A DNA stretch of 64,000 bases, taken from Weissella cibaria KACC 11862. Lineage in GTDB: Bacteria > Bacillota > Bacilli > Lactobacillales > Lactobacillaceae. This document shows positions 7,568 to 14,829 of the stretch, in pieces. Location: NCBI RefSeq assembly GCF_000193635.1, contig NZ_AEKT01000044.1, forward strand, positions 1 through 64,000, given 5' to 3'. How positions within the stretch are numbered: the stretch's first letter is position 1; each line of letters starts with the position of its first letter. A program made the translations under genes and the position numbers. Under the pieces are notes generated by a model, which searched no databases, was not told the origin of the DNA, and was given only the letters and a program-made list of their open reading frames with translations.

Positions 7568-8367
7568 TAGCTGCCCTCCAGTTTGTCGTTAAGTTCTTGC
7601 ATCCAATCTGGCACCTTTTCATCAGCAACGGCCTGTTTGTGTGTCTCTTTACCTGCATGCCAATCAGCAACTGATTTAACGCCTTCATTCAACTTTGCAC
7701 GTAGTATTGCGTCTACGTACTTAAAGTTGCGAATAGCTCGATTAGAAGCGTCTTGTAATGCAAGGTTCAGTACACCAATTTCCATACCGTCTTCAGTCAC
7801 GTATTCAAGCAACTGGTTCAACTGCAATGGTGTTAGATGATCAGCAAATCCATGCATTGCCACCAAGTCAGCAAGTTGATTGCGAAGCGGGCCGGTCGGT
7901 TGGTCGGTCGTATTTTCACTTACCTTACCTTCACTTACCTTACTCTTACCTATACTTACCTTACCTACCCTTACCTGTGTCGCCGTGTCGTCTACTATCC
8001 GTGGACGTTCCGTCGACGGTTCGTCCACGTAATACGAACCACTTTCTGAAACGCCTAGTTTCCGGCGTTCTTCGCTGTACATCGTTGCATTGTACGTATC
8101 TTTTCGAATGTAATTGTGAATGCGCCAGTCTTTAATGACGACTACCCCGCTATCTTCGAACGGGATTAAGAATTGCTTCGCTAGCAGTAACTTTTCATCG
8201 TCAGTTGATGCGCCAATCATTCGCTTAATTGTGTTGATATTCCCGACAAACCCGTCATCGTCAGCATGCATATTCAAGTGGAAGTACAATGCTTGCGTTG
8301 ACAGTGGCATGTCTAAGAACGCGTCTGTGTCAGTAACTTTCTTGCTTAACATTCGTCGTTGTGCCAT
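7567..8367 (-). CDS. phage replication initiator (replisome organiser, DnaD-like)
   Basis: 266 residues. Residues 1-105 (AQRRMLSKKVTDTDAFLDMPLS...) match the winged-helix N-terminal domain of phage replisome organisers; a low-complexity linker about residues 133-150 is encoded by the CTTACC repeats; the C-terminal part (about 160-240) resembles DnaD. It should bind the origin and recruit the loader encoded next. GGAGG lies six bases before the ATG. It overlaps the upstream nuclease gene by 38 bases. Confidence 0.82.
   Translation of the reverse strand: MAQRRMLSKKVTDTDAFLDMPLSTQALYFHLNMHADDDGFVGNINTIKRMIGASTDDEKLLLAKQFLIPFEDSGVVVIKDWRIHNYIRKDTYNATMYSEERRKLGVSESGSYYVDEPSTERPRIVDDTATQVRVGKVSIGKSKVSEGKVSENTTDQPTGPLRNQLADLVAMHGFADHLTPLQLNQLLEYVTEDGMEIGVLNLALQDASNRAIRNFKYVDAILRAKLNEGVKSVADWHAGKETHKQAVADEKVPDWMQELNDKLEGS
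7919..8029. other. candidate phage replication origin (iterons plus inverted repeat)
   Basis: Seven exact CTTACC hexamers start at 7919, 7924, 7934, 7945, 7955, 7960 and 7970, with one CTTACT at 7939. Spacings are about 5 or 10-11 bases, that is half or whole helical turns. At 8000-8029 follows an inverted repeat CGTGGACG...CGTCCACG around the palindrome CCGTCGACGG. Phage origins commonly lie inside the initiator gene. Confidence 0.6.
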
Positions 8368-9040
8368 CTATTTCCTCCATTCGCTTGAACGTCATAATTC
8401 CAAGACGTTGCAATGTTTCAGGGTCTAGCTTGATACCCTTAACGTGATATTTCTGTGCAAAAACTGGCCACCCAATGTTGTGTGCTTCGTTGTGGTGTGC
8501 TCGGCATAATGCAATTAAATGTTTTTCTCGATGATCAACTGTCCTTCGGTCATTACCCATTCCAACCGTGTCAACGTGGTGAACATCTGCTGCCAATCCG
8601 CAAATTACACAACTTCTGTTTTTAAGCGATTGATACATGTAAACGTCCAAATCATCTTGATATTCCAGTGCAGGTTTCCGCATTGGAATGTGGTATTTCA
8701 ACGCAAATTCCAACAGGAAAGAAATAAATGTCCTTGCAGTAGTAATATCAGTGTTTCCTAAACTGAATTCATGTGCATCCATCGTTTCGTAAAACAACCC
8801 CTTCATCACATTTTTCATTTCATCTAGCGTATAACCGAAGAAATCAGACATATCTCTCAAAATGGCATATGTTTTACGCCTCTGCACTGGGCTTATTAGG
8901 CGTTTGTCTACAACTGTCACATCAACTTCAGGATGCTCATCATCGTTTACCGAGTTTATTAGCCCCAAAGATAACGAGTCATCTACCTTGACAGTGACAT
9001 ACCGCCCGTTTATTTCGGTTATCTTGCCGATAAAATTCAT
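8330..9040 (-). CDS. putative HNHc-type phage nuclease
   Basis: 236 residues. The N-terminal half looks like the helical part of the phage HNHc_6 family. The C-terminal half carries the metal-binding motif CVICG...VHHVD (about 142-155), then LCRAHHNEAHNIG (about 177-189), consistent with an HNH/beta-beta-alpha-metal nuclease held by CxxC, HH and H residues. Located among replication genes, it may act in recombination or replication-fork processing; substrate unknown. Confidence 0.82.
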   Translation of the reverse strand: MNFIGKITEINGRYVTVKVDDSLSLGLINSVNDDEHPEVDVTVVDKRLISPVQRRKTYAILRDMSDFFGYTLDEMKNVMKGLFYETMDAHEFSLGNTDITTARTFISFLLEFALKYHIPMRKPALEYQDDLDVYMYQSLKNRSCVICGLAADVHHVDTVGMGNDRRTVDHREKHLIALCRAHHNEAHNIGWPVFAQKYHVKGIKLDPETLQRLGIMTFKRMEEIDGTTTNVKQESY

Positions 9041-9053
9041 GATTTACCTCTTT

Positions 9054-9899
9054 TTAGAAAGGCAATTCATCATCTGAAATGCCCACCTCATTAATTGGTT
9101 GTCCAAATGGATCTAATGCCGGCGTACCATTAAAAGGTGGTACATCCGGAACGTCATCTTCGCTATTTTGCTGAGTTCCGAGTACCGTCGGTGCTGGATT
9201 AGATGTTGTCATCGCAGCATTAATCATGTCGTCACGGTAAGCTTCGACAATTTTGTCCGAACTGTCCTGGGATACCCATTTCAACATTCCTTCAACTTTG
9301 TCCTCAGCAATTTCATCAACCTTGAAATCCAAAACTTTATTAATGCTTCCACTGTTGTTTTTTCGAGTTGTCCCCTTGTTCTCAAGTTTGATAATTGAGC
9401 GGCCGGTCAAATCACCATCAATAGCGTCATTAAGTACATACGCATTAACTCCACGGGATACATACCAAACAACTAACGGCTTTTTTTGTGGAACGTCATC
9501 CAACGCTGTTGCATATCCAACGTAAATCTCTTCCTGCTTTAATTGCTCGTTTTGGCCCAACACGATTTGTTGCTTAAGCTCCATCATTGTTTCAGCAGTA
9601 TATGTTTCACCATCAATTGTGATTACATAGGGTTGCCGTTCTTCAGTATCAGTCACGACATAATTTGAGAGTGCCTTTTCATCTGTTCCACGTGTCCACT
9701 TCACACGATTCATCATAAAGTGAGGCAAGATGGTAATTGACTTAATATCATTTGCTTCAGAAAAATCAGCGCCAGGTTCCATGATTGAAAACTTTCCCTC
9801 GCTGGCATTAAACGCTAGAAACATTCCTGGGAATGGTGGCAACACCGAATTGTTTGTTGAAATTCGTTCATTCTTACGCATACGTTCTGCAAAATCCAT
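9054..9899 (-). CDS. phage protein with SSB-like C-terminal tip
   Basis: 281 residues counted from the ATG at 9899, which follows GGAGA with good spacing. The body (PPFPGMFLAFNASEGKF...) is not one I recognise. The last 40 residues are acidic and proline-rich and end DDELPF, closely like the DDDIPF tip with which single-strand DNA-binding proteins recruit partner proteins. A functional SSB substitute is a reasonable inference given its place between the DUF1351 and nuclease genes. Confidence 0.65.
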   Translation of the reverse strand: MDFAERMRKNERISTNNSVLPPFPGMFLAFNASEGKFSIMEPGADFSEANDIKSITILPHFMMNRVKWTRGTDEKALSNYVVTDTEERQPYVITIDGETYTAETMMELKQQIVLGQNEQLKQEEIYVGYATALDDVPQKKPLVVWYVSRGVNAYVLNDAIDGDLTGRSIIKLENKGTTRKNNSGSINKVLDFKVDEIAEDKVEGMLKWVSQDSSDKIVEAYRDDMINAAMTTSNPAPTVLGTQQNSEDDVPDVPPFNGTPALDPFGQPINEVGISDDELPF

Positions 9900-9909
9900 A
9901 TTTTTTCTC

Positions 9910-10836
9910 CTATCGTTGTACGGCTGACTTATAAGTGACACCACTTGCCTCAAATCCCTTATCGAATTTGTTGTGAATAAACTGTTCTACATATGCAAAT
10001 TGTTGGTCTGTAATGTCTGAAAGTTGAATGATATACGTTCGCTTTAGCGCTTCCGGTTCTTCAATAATTTCACCGGTCTCTTGATCTACTAACTTGTTTC
10101 CAATTTTTGTGGCTTGCTCTGCGCGCTTTACCTTAGCATCAAAATCAGCTTGTGCACGAGCTCGTTCGGCTGCAAATCGCGCCTTTGCAAGCCTCACATC
10201 TTTCTTCATTGATGCCTTGACTTCATCTAAATCCTTATAATCAAGTTGTCCCACATACCCAGCTACTCCGGCAGGATCCATTTGCAATTCAGCTGCATAT
10301 GCTTCGACAGCAGACGTTTGAAGTTCACGAACTTGAACTTCGTTCTTGATATTTTCAAATTGAGACCGTACTGTTTGCTCCGTCTCTGCCCATTTCGCAG
10401 TCTTATTGAGCCATTTATCGTCAAATTGAATTTTTTCAGCAGGCAAGTTGTATTCAGTTGCAATTTTTTCAATCTCAATAAGAATCAACGTTTTTCGGTC
10501 TTGCTTATCTGCTTCGACAACTTCATCAATTTGTGGCTTCAAGGTACCATCTGAAACGCTCTGAATTTTCTTCTCAATTTCTTTCAAGCGCTTTTCTGTG
10601 TCCGGCCAATTACCGGCTACTTTATCGGCAATATTGCGTCGTGTTTCGCCGAGTCCCTTGTATGCCTTGTTCAAATCCGTTCGAGCTTGTTTTGCCTGTG
10701 CCAAAGTCGCTGCTGACACCGGTGTCTTCTTATACGTTGCCAACATGCCATCAACGTATTGTTCTAATTCATCAACTCCAGTCACTTCAACGATTGCTGG
10801 AGTAACATTCGCTGGATTCACTACCAATTCATTCAT
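9910..10836 (-). CDS. DUF1351-family phage protein
   Basis: 308 residues, highly helical. Typical family features are the N-terminal KQARTDLNKAYKGLGETRR segment, a central coiled-coil-prone region (about 195-235, rich in A, R, K and D) and the C-terminal ITDQQFAYVEQFIHNKFDKGFEASG. The family is frequent in lactococcal and lactobacillar phages beside recombination and SSB genes and probably has a role in DNA metabolism; the activity is unknown. Confidence 0.82.
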   Translation of the reverse strand: MNELVVNPANVTPAIVEVTGVDELEQYVDGMLATYKKTPVSAATLAQAKQARTDLNKAYKGLGETRRNIADKVAGNWPDTEKRLKEIEKKIQSVSDGTLKPQIDEVVEADKQDRKTLILIEIEKIATEYNLPAEKIQFDDKWLNKTAKWAETEQTVRSQFENIKNEVQVRELQTSAVEAYAAELQMDPAGVAGYVGQLDYKDLDEVKASMKKDVRLAKARFAAERARAQADFDAKVKRAEQATKIGNKLVDQETGEIIEEPEALKRTYIIQLSDITDQQFAYVEQFIHNKFDKGFEASGVTYKSAVQR

Positions 10837-10928
10837 AAGTCCTTATCCTCGTATTCATCCATGTAGTTGTTAAATGCTTCTTCGTTATCTTCTGGGTCAT
10901 CAGGTGGATCAATCAGTTCATCAAACAT
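10833..10928 (-). CDS. very small acidic phage protein, 31 aa
   Basis: Reads MFDELIDPPDDPEDNEEAF and continues for 12 more residues; about half are acidic, giving a DNA-mimic-like composition. It overlaps the next gene by four bases (ATGA) and the previous by eight. Coupled overlaps on both sides argue that it is translated despite its length and weak ribosome site. Confidence 0.5.
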   Translation of the reverse strand: MFDELIDPPDDPEDNEEAFNNYMDEYEDKDL

Positions 10929-11064
10929 GGTCAGCCACCCAATTCAAAACATCAGCAACGCCCGTTTCAAACTCCGAAACAGTTCCATCATTGTTATCTC
11001 GTTGCTCTGCCTTGAACGCTCGGTTCATGTGCCGTAGCGCTTCCACTCGCAATTCATTTTTCAT
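10921..11064 (-). CDS. small phage protein, 47 aa
   Basis: Starts MKNELRVEALRHMNRAFKAE behind a GGGGG site six bases before the ATG at 11064, and ends NWVADHV. Helical. No function recognised. Its stop overlaps the start of the 31-residue gene. Confidence 0.55.
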   Translation of the reverse strand: MKNELRVEALRHMNRAFKAEQRDNNDGTVSEFETGVADVLNWVADHV

Positions 11065-11125
11065 TACATGCCCCCTGTGTTATCCTTGAGGAGTAAAATC
11101 ATTTTTCCGAATAGATTTACTCCGA

Positions 11126-11156
11126 CGCTTAACGGTTGCACCCGTTAGGCGTTTTT
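11126..11156 (+). terminator. rho-independent terminator pointing rightward
   Basis: A ten-pair stem (CGCTTAACGG with CCGTTAGGCG) followed by TTTTTATTTT on the plus strand. No plus-strand gene lies upstream, so like the hairpin at 4348 it would stop antisense transcripts. It overlaps the 3' end of the adjacent minus-strand gene. Confidence 0.7.
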
Positions 11157-11672
11157 ATTTTCCTTGTCGTATCGGCCCTTGTACTTTGTGTTGTACAACG
11201 ATGCCAGGCTCATTCGTAGCTGTTTAGCAATCGGTGTCGCAATATATGAAAACGATTGTTCAGGTCGCTTGGAATCCATAGCCCGTTTGAATGTTTTATA
11301 TCTATCTTCGTAACCGACTGCCGATGTTATATTCGGCTTGTTGAAAGGTGTGCCTTCTAATTCAGCTTCGCTGCGTTCCCGTAAAAAGCGTCCAAGATAC
11401 CGTGAATTACTAGCAGTGATGAATGATAGGCCAGACACTTGGCTTGCTTGTGATACTAAATCATCACGTTCATCAGCATTCTTCCCAACCATATAATCCG
11501 ATAGGAATTTCGCAAATCGACGATACCGCCGTTCATATTCAGGCAATGCCTTATTTGGCCGTTCAACCCCGCTTTTGCGAATTCGTTCCTTCTCTGCTTC
11601 AACATCAAACTTCACAGGCTTGGCAAAGTTGTAATGAATATTGCCAACACCTGTTGGCCCCTTATAGTCCAT
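11145..11672 (-). CDS. hypothetical phage protein, 175 aa
   Basis: Basic, helical protein with YERRYRRFAKFLSDYMVG and KQLRMSLASLYNTKYKGRYDKENKNA at the C-terminus. GGAGG six bases before the ATG at 11672 fixes the start; the ATG 18 bases upstream lies within the ribosome-site region. No family recognised. Confidence 0.65.
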   Translation of the reverse strand: MDYKGPTGVGNIHYNFAKPVKFDVEAEKERIRKSGVERPNKALPEYERRYRRFAKFLSDYMVGKNADERDDLVSQASQVSGLSFITASNSRYLGRFLRERSEAELEGTPFNKPNITSAVGYEDRYKTFKRAMDSKRPEQSFSYIATPIAKQLRMSLASLYNTKYKGRYDKENKNA

Positions 11673-11850
11673 TTGTAGCCTCCAATACATAATCGATTAC
11701 TTCTTGCTTATCATCGAACCAAACTTGTCCGCCTCGCTTGGTCTTGAAGCCGACACGTACACCACCAACCGGCAATGTTTGCACTTCATAGTTGAAGAAC
11801 CCACGGCCTTCTGCAAAGTTCCGAACCATTTGATAGTCGCTAATCTTCAT
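11662..11850 (-). CDS. hypothetical phage protein, 62 aa
   Basis: Small basic protein (MKISDYQMVRNFAEGRGFF) with a beta-rich look (GGVRVGFKTKRGGQVWFDDK). No family recognised. It overlaps both neighbours slightly, as usual in this operon. Confidence 0.6.
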   Translation of the reverse strand: MKISDYQMVRNFAEGRGFFNYEVQTLPVGGVRVGFKTKRGGQVWFDDKQEVIDYVLEATNGL

Positions 11851-12064
11851 AGCGCACCAGCTTTCCGGTTGGCTTCAATGCTTCGGCAGCATCGTAACCG
11901 TTGGCTAAAAACACGAACGGATAAACAACCATTCGTAAGATACCCTTCAAGAACCACGCCAAACGAACTCGGTTCGCAATCACTAACCACCCAGCGGCTA
12001 CAAACAGCAACGTAGCTTGCAATGCCTGCCAACCTACCAACTTCAATGCGTCGATGATCCACAT
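11840..12064 (-). CDS. small phage membrane protein, 74 aa
   Basis: Probable membrane segments at about residues 13-31 and 38-55 with a positively charged stretch between, ending GKLVRYED. No function recognised. A 71-residue alternative frame over the same bases has no membrane pattern and is not preferred. Confidence 0.6.
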   Translation of the reverse strand: MWIIDALKLVGWQALQATLLFVAAGWLVIANRVRLAWFLKGILRMVVYPFVFLANGYDAAEALKPTGKLVRYED

Positions 12065-12113
12065 CTTCCTTTTCCTCCGTTAACTTATTAGTACACTGTC
12101 TGCCCCACCATCT

Positions 12114-12347
12114 TCACCACCAATCGTTGAGTTTGCGATAACGTAATACGTCAGAAACCAAGTAGGTTGGCTTATATGCGCCAGGCGTCTTGTTTGGTAC
12201 GTTCTGCATAAACTTCTTTGAGTAACGAATATGTTCCTTGAAGTACCATAACGAACGCCCAAGTATTCGCCTTGCACCAACTTGGCCAACGACTCGTAGT
12301 TGCTCAAGTTCATCGATGGTGGCTTTTTCTTCTGAAAAACGCGCCAT
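12114..12347 (-). CDS. hypothetical phage protein, 77 aa
   Basis: Starts MARFSEEKATIDELEQL behind GGGAGG; the ATG at 12347 is preferred over one five codons upstream. The sequence RILGRSLWYFKEHIRYSKKF followed by a C-terminal VSDVLRYRKLNDWW suggests a winged-helix or excisionase-like DNA-binding protein, but this is only a suspicion from size, charge and place in the early region. Confidence 0.6.
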   Translation of the reverse strand: MARFSEEKATIDELEQLRVVGQVGARRILGRSLWYFKEHIRYSKKFMQNVPNKTPGAYKPTYLVSDVLRYRKLNDWW

Positions 12348-12349
12348 AA

Positions 12350-12559
12350 CTAATCCTCCCAATCAATTTTCTTTAGTTCGTTTAAATCAATATCTAACGC
12401 AATGGCAACCTTGATCATGTTTCTCAATGTCAATGTTCTTAATTTGCCAACCTTTAACGAATACAATGTTGTTTTATCTATACCTGTGACACCTGATAGC
12501 CAGTAATTTGTTAAACCCTTATTTTTCAACACCATATTGATAAAATTTCCTAGTGACAT
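12350..12559 (-). CDS. XRE-family small DNA-binding protein
   Basis: 69 residues with a complete Cro/CI helix-turn-helix: LGNFINMVLKNKGLTNYWLS, then GIDKTTLYSLKVGKLRTLTL, then MIKVAIALDIDLNELKKID. Divergent from the Cas2-like gene, with about 120 bases between. It may control that shared intergenic region. A second small regulator apart from the CI-like protein. Confidence 0.8.
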   Translation of the reverse strand: MSLGNFINMVLKNKGLTNYWLSGVTGIDKTTLYSLKVGKLRTLTLRNMIKVAIALDIDLNELKKIDWED

Positions 12560-12679
12560 TTGATTAATACCTCACTTTTATATTGGGTAAAATACTGTAT
12601 AATAAAGTTACCCACAAACTTAAACTTAACAGCCATTAGGTTTCTTCTACTTGTGGAAAACTACAACAAGGAGGCTCTT

Positions 12680-12958
12680 ATGCCAAAACCATATATCATT
12701 ACGTATGACCTTAACGAACCAGGAAAAAAGTACGATGACGTTGCTGCTGCAATTAAATCTTCAGCACGCACTTGGACTCATTACCTTGAATCAACGTTTA
12801 TCATCACTAGTGATTTATCAGCTGATCAAATTCAAAAGAACATCAAGCCCTATCTTGATAACAATGATGCTTTGTTCATATCAGAACTAGCAGCAAACAA
12901 CCACCAAGGTTGGCTAAATCGTGATCAGTGGGATTATTTGCGTGAGCATGTATTCTAG
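12680..12958 (+). CDS. Cas2-like (SinR-annotated) small protein, stand-alone
   Basis: 92 residues starting MPKPYIITYDLNEPGKKYDD behind AAGGAGG. The opening strand ending in YDL, a helix with AAIKSSARTWTHYLESTFII and a second strand pair DALFISELAAN match the ferredoxin-like fold of Cas2/VapD-type nucleases; homologues are often annotated SinR family. The Asp after the first strand corresponds to the Cas2 metal ligand. No cas1, repeats or antitoxin lie nearby. It is one of few plus-strand genes left of the repressor; a TATAAT at 12598 is its likely -10 element. Confidence 0.65.
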   Translation: MPKPYIITYDLNEPGKKYDDVAAAIKSSARTWTHYLESTFIITSDLSADQIQKNIKPYLDNNDALFISELAANNHQGWLNRDQWDYLREHVF

Positions 12959-13173
12959 AAATTTTTAGACACTGGATTCCCGCACTTTATCCCATCGTTA
13001 TCTTCTGGGATAAAACGGTCGTTTCGAGTAGAAATGATTAACTTCAATTGATTGAAACGCTCAATCGTATTTGAAAGCTGTTCCGCCTGCTCCAACAGGT
13101 CTTGGGACAGCTTTTTTAATTCATCTAGACCCTCTACATGCACGTTTTCAACTTTCACTGTCTTGTTTTTCAT
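12955..13173 (-). CDS. small phage coiled-coil protein, 72 aa
   Basis: Starts MKNKTVKVENVHVEGLDELK behind GGAGG seven bases away. Residues 18-48 form a likely coiled coil (LKKLSQDLLEQAEQLSNTIE). It converges on the Cas2-like gene with a four-base overlap of the two 3' ends. Function unknown. Confidence 0.65.
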   Translation of the reverse strand: MKNKTVKVENVHVEGLDELKKLSQDLLEQAEQLSNTIERFNQLKLIISTRNDRFIPEDNDGIKCGNPVSKNF

Positions 13174-13175
13174 CA

Positions 13176-13913
13176 CTAAACCTCCAATTCCATTTGAGCA
13201 TTCAGGCGTTCAATATCCATCACTGTGTTCGTTGAAGGACGCCAATTCCGGATATAATCACGACCCGCTTGTAATTGATCCATTGGCAAACTTGTGTACG
13301 AATCCAACTCACCAAAGTGATTTTTGAAGTCACGCCACATCTCGCTGAATACCTTTGCGCTAACTTCACGGTATGCATTGGTATCTTTACCACCAAGCCA
13401 GAAGTACACACGAGACGCTCCCAGCTTCTTCAACTTGCCAGCTACCTTTGCGGGAAGTCCAAACTCATTCTTTAATTCAGCTACTTGCATCTCAGTAGTA
13501 TTTTGACGTTCTACAATCTGAGTGAGTTGCTTTTCTTGCTGAACCAGCTTATTTGCTGTTGCTGCAACAATTTCCATTTCAGTCATTGGCTTAGCTTGGT
13601 ATGATCCAGTCTTGCGAATGCTTGGCAATACTTCAGTTGTTACCCAATCTTGGAAACGTTCAGCCGTATCGTTGTTTGCCTTGATTGCTAACTTGTAGAA
13701 TTGTGGCTCAGTAATGAAATCACCACGCTTCACAAGTTGTCCAGAAGTGGACAACCCTAGATATTCGTTAACACGTTCCCAGCGAACGTACTGTTGCCCC
13801 TTAGAAATCTTAGTTAGACCCAGTCCAGTCGCTGCACTTTCTGCCTCGAACATCACTTGTCCGTTTACTTCCTTAATCTTCAATCCGTTAAATACTTGCA
13901 CTTCATTTGTCAT
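13176..13913 (-). CDS. phage antirepressor (ORF6N/BRO type with ORF6C)
   Basis: 245 residues from the ATG at 13913 (AAGGAGA site). An N-terminal domain (about 5-105, including RWERVNEYLGLSTSGQLVKRGDF and FQDWVTTEVLPSIRKTGSY) matches the BRO/antirepressor fold; residues 125-240 match the C-terminal ORF6C domain (KLKKLGASRVYFWLGGKDTNAYREV). Such proteins act in the lysis-lysogeny choice by disabling the CI-type repressor. It is the second gene of the leftward early transcript, next to the Cro-like gene. Confidence 0.88.
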   Translation of the reverse strand: MTNEVQVFNGLKIKEVNGQVMFEAESAATGLGLTKISKGQQYVRWERVNEYLGLSTSGQLVKRGDFITEPQFYKLAIKANNDTAERFQDWVTTEVLPSIRKTGSYQAKPMTEMEIVAATANKLVQQEKQLTQIVERQNTTEMQVAELKNEFGLPAKVAGKLKKLGASRVYFWLGGKDTNAYREVSAKVFSEMWRDFKNHFGELDSYTSLPMDQLQAGRDYIRNWRPSTNTVMDIERLNAQMELEV

Positions 13914-13923
13914 GTTTTTCTCC

Positions 13924-14151
13924 TTATAAATCAGTGATGTTAAACAATGTGAAAATCTTATTGCGAATTGTCTTAGACTTCGGCGACGTTTCTCCATTAA
14001 TAGCTCGATTAGTTTGGCTAACGCCCTCGCCAATCATTTCAGCAAGTTCCCATTGCTTCATGTCGTCTCGCTCCCACATTTCATCATTGATGCGCTTCTT
14101 AATCTTGCGCTTAAGGGCATTTTCTTGTTCCTCAATCGTTGTTGCCGTCAT
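13924..14151 (-). CDS. Cro-like helix-turn-helix regulator
   Basis: 75 residues from MTATTIEEQENALKRK, with GGAGG upstream. MKQWELAEMIGEGVSQTNRAINGETSPKS is a helix-turn-helix. It probably represses the immunity region during lytic growth. Unlike lambda, it is separated from the CI-like gene by a plus-strand gene and a small minus-strand gene. Confidence 0.72.
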   Translation of the reverse strand: MTATTIEEQENALKRKIKKRINDEMWERDDMKQWELAEMIGEGVSQTNRAINGETSPKSKTIRNKIFTLFNITDL

Positions 14152-14237
14152 GTTGCAACCTCCTTTGTTTATTTGTGATAACATTTTGTTTGTGAGCGTC
14201 GCAATTCTCCCCTACAACCAGTAGAAAGGATAAACAG

Positions 14238-14447
14238 ATGTCTAATATTGCAGATCGCATTGTTGATTTTGTTCAAAGCAAGCAGCCCGATGAAAATCGT
14301 TATATGTCAGTGCACCTATCTAACGGTGACTCCGTTAGTTTTTCATCAGTACTTTCTTATGAAAATGATGTTCTAGTTATCAAGGCAGAAAAGCGTACTC
14401 ACTTTGTAGATGCCAATTCAATTGTTGATTTTGTCGTACACGACTAA
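14238..14447 (+). CDS. hypothetical phage protein, 69 aa
   Basis: Reads MSNIADRIVDFVQSKQPDEN, then beta-strand-like segments MSVHLSNGDSVSFSSVLSYE and DVLVIKAEKRTHFVDANSI. AAAGGA precedes the ATG. It runs against the surrounding early genes and has its own terminator, so it is probably expressed in the lysogen. No family recognised. Confidence 0.65.
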   Translation: MSNIADRIVDFVQSKQPDENRYMSVHLSNGDSVSFSSVLSYENDVLVIKAEKRTHFVDANSIVDFVVHD

Positions 14448-14572
14448 TATTGATTGATTGCTGCAACCAGTTCTGAAATGGCCGTTACCATTTCAGAACT
14501 GGTTTTTGTTTCCGGCGCTTTTGCGATTTCAACAATCAACGTCTCAATGACCTCAAGTGTTTCTGATGACAT
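14444..14572 (-). CDS. small phage protein, 42 aa
   Basis: Starts MSSETLEVIETLIVEIAKAP behind AAAGGGG and ends ELVAAINQY; acidic and helical. Its last 30 codons coincide with the inverted repeat that terminates the opposing gene, so part of its sequence may be constrained by RNA structure. It is the first frame of the leftward early transcript. Confidence 0.5.
   Translation of the reverse strand: MSSETLEVIETLIVEIAKAPETKTSSEMVTAISELVAAINQY
14467..14507 (+). terminator. perfect 15-pair terminator for the gene at 14238
   Basis: Stem CCAGTTCTGAAATGG, loop CCGTTA, stem CCATTTCAGAACTGG, then TTTTTGTTT on the plus strand. It lies inside the small minus-strand coding frame 14444-14572. Confidence 0.85.
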
Positions 14573-14618
14573 TAATTCATCCCCTTTCTGTTTTTTTATT
14601 ATCAAGTTATTGCATTTT

Positions 14619-14796
14619 TTACAGCGTAGCTGTAATATAAAGGCATACGAAAAGCACAACAAACGCCCACATATCACTATTCGCTCGCCAAAGCATTGAT
14701 ATTTAAAGGTCTGTTTTTTGTTGCTCAATTACTTGATGAATTAAATATAACAGCCAGACTGTAATTTTGCAATAGCGAAAACTGTAAAAACTGTAA
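14619..14796. promoter_or_regulatory. immunity operators and leftward early promoter
   Basis: Two 17-base dyads share the pattern TTACAG-N5-CTGTAA: 14619-14635 (exact) and 14748-14764 (one mismatch). Two further direct half sites CTGTAA lie at 14782 and 14791, just before the repressor gene. A leftward promoter is visible with -35 TTGCAA (14772-14767), 17-base spacer and -10 TATATT (14749-14744); the second operator fills its spacer, which fits repression of lytic transcription by the CI-like protein. Confidence 0.7.
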
Positions 14797-14829
14797 AATT
14801 AATTCTTCAACTTACGGAGAACCCTTGAT

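Noticed and set aside
7919-7975. CRISPR-like reading of the CTTACC repeats
   Set aside because: Units are six bases with no unique spacers; they fit iterons in a coding linker.
12680-12958. CRISPR-Cas locus around the Cas2-like gene
   Set aside because: No cas1 or other cas gene and no repeat-spacer array in the window.
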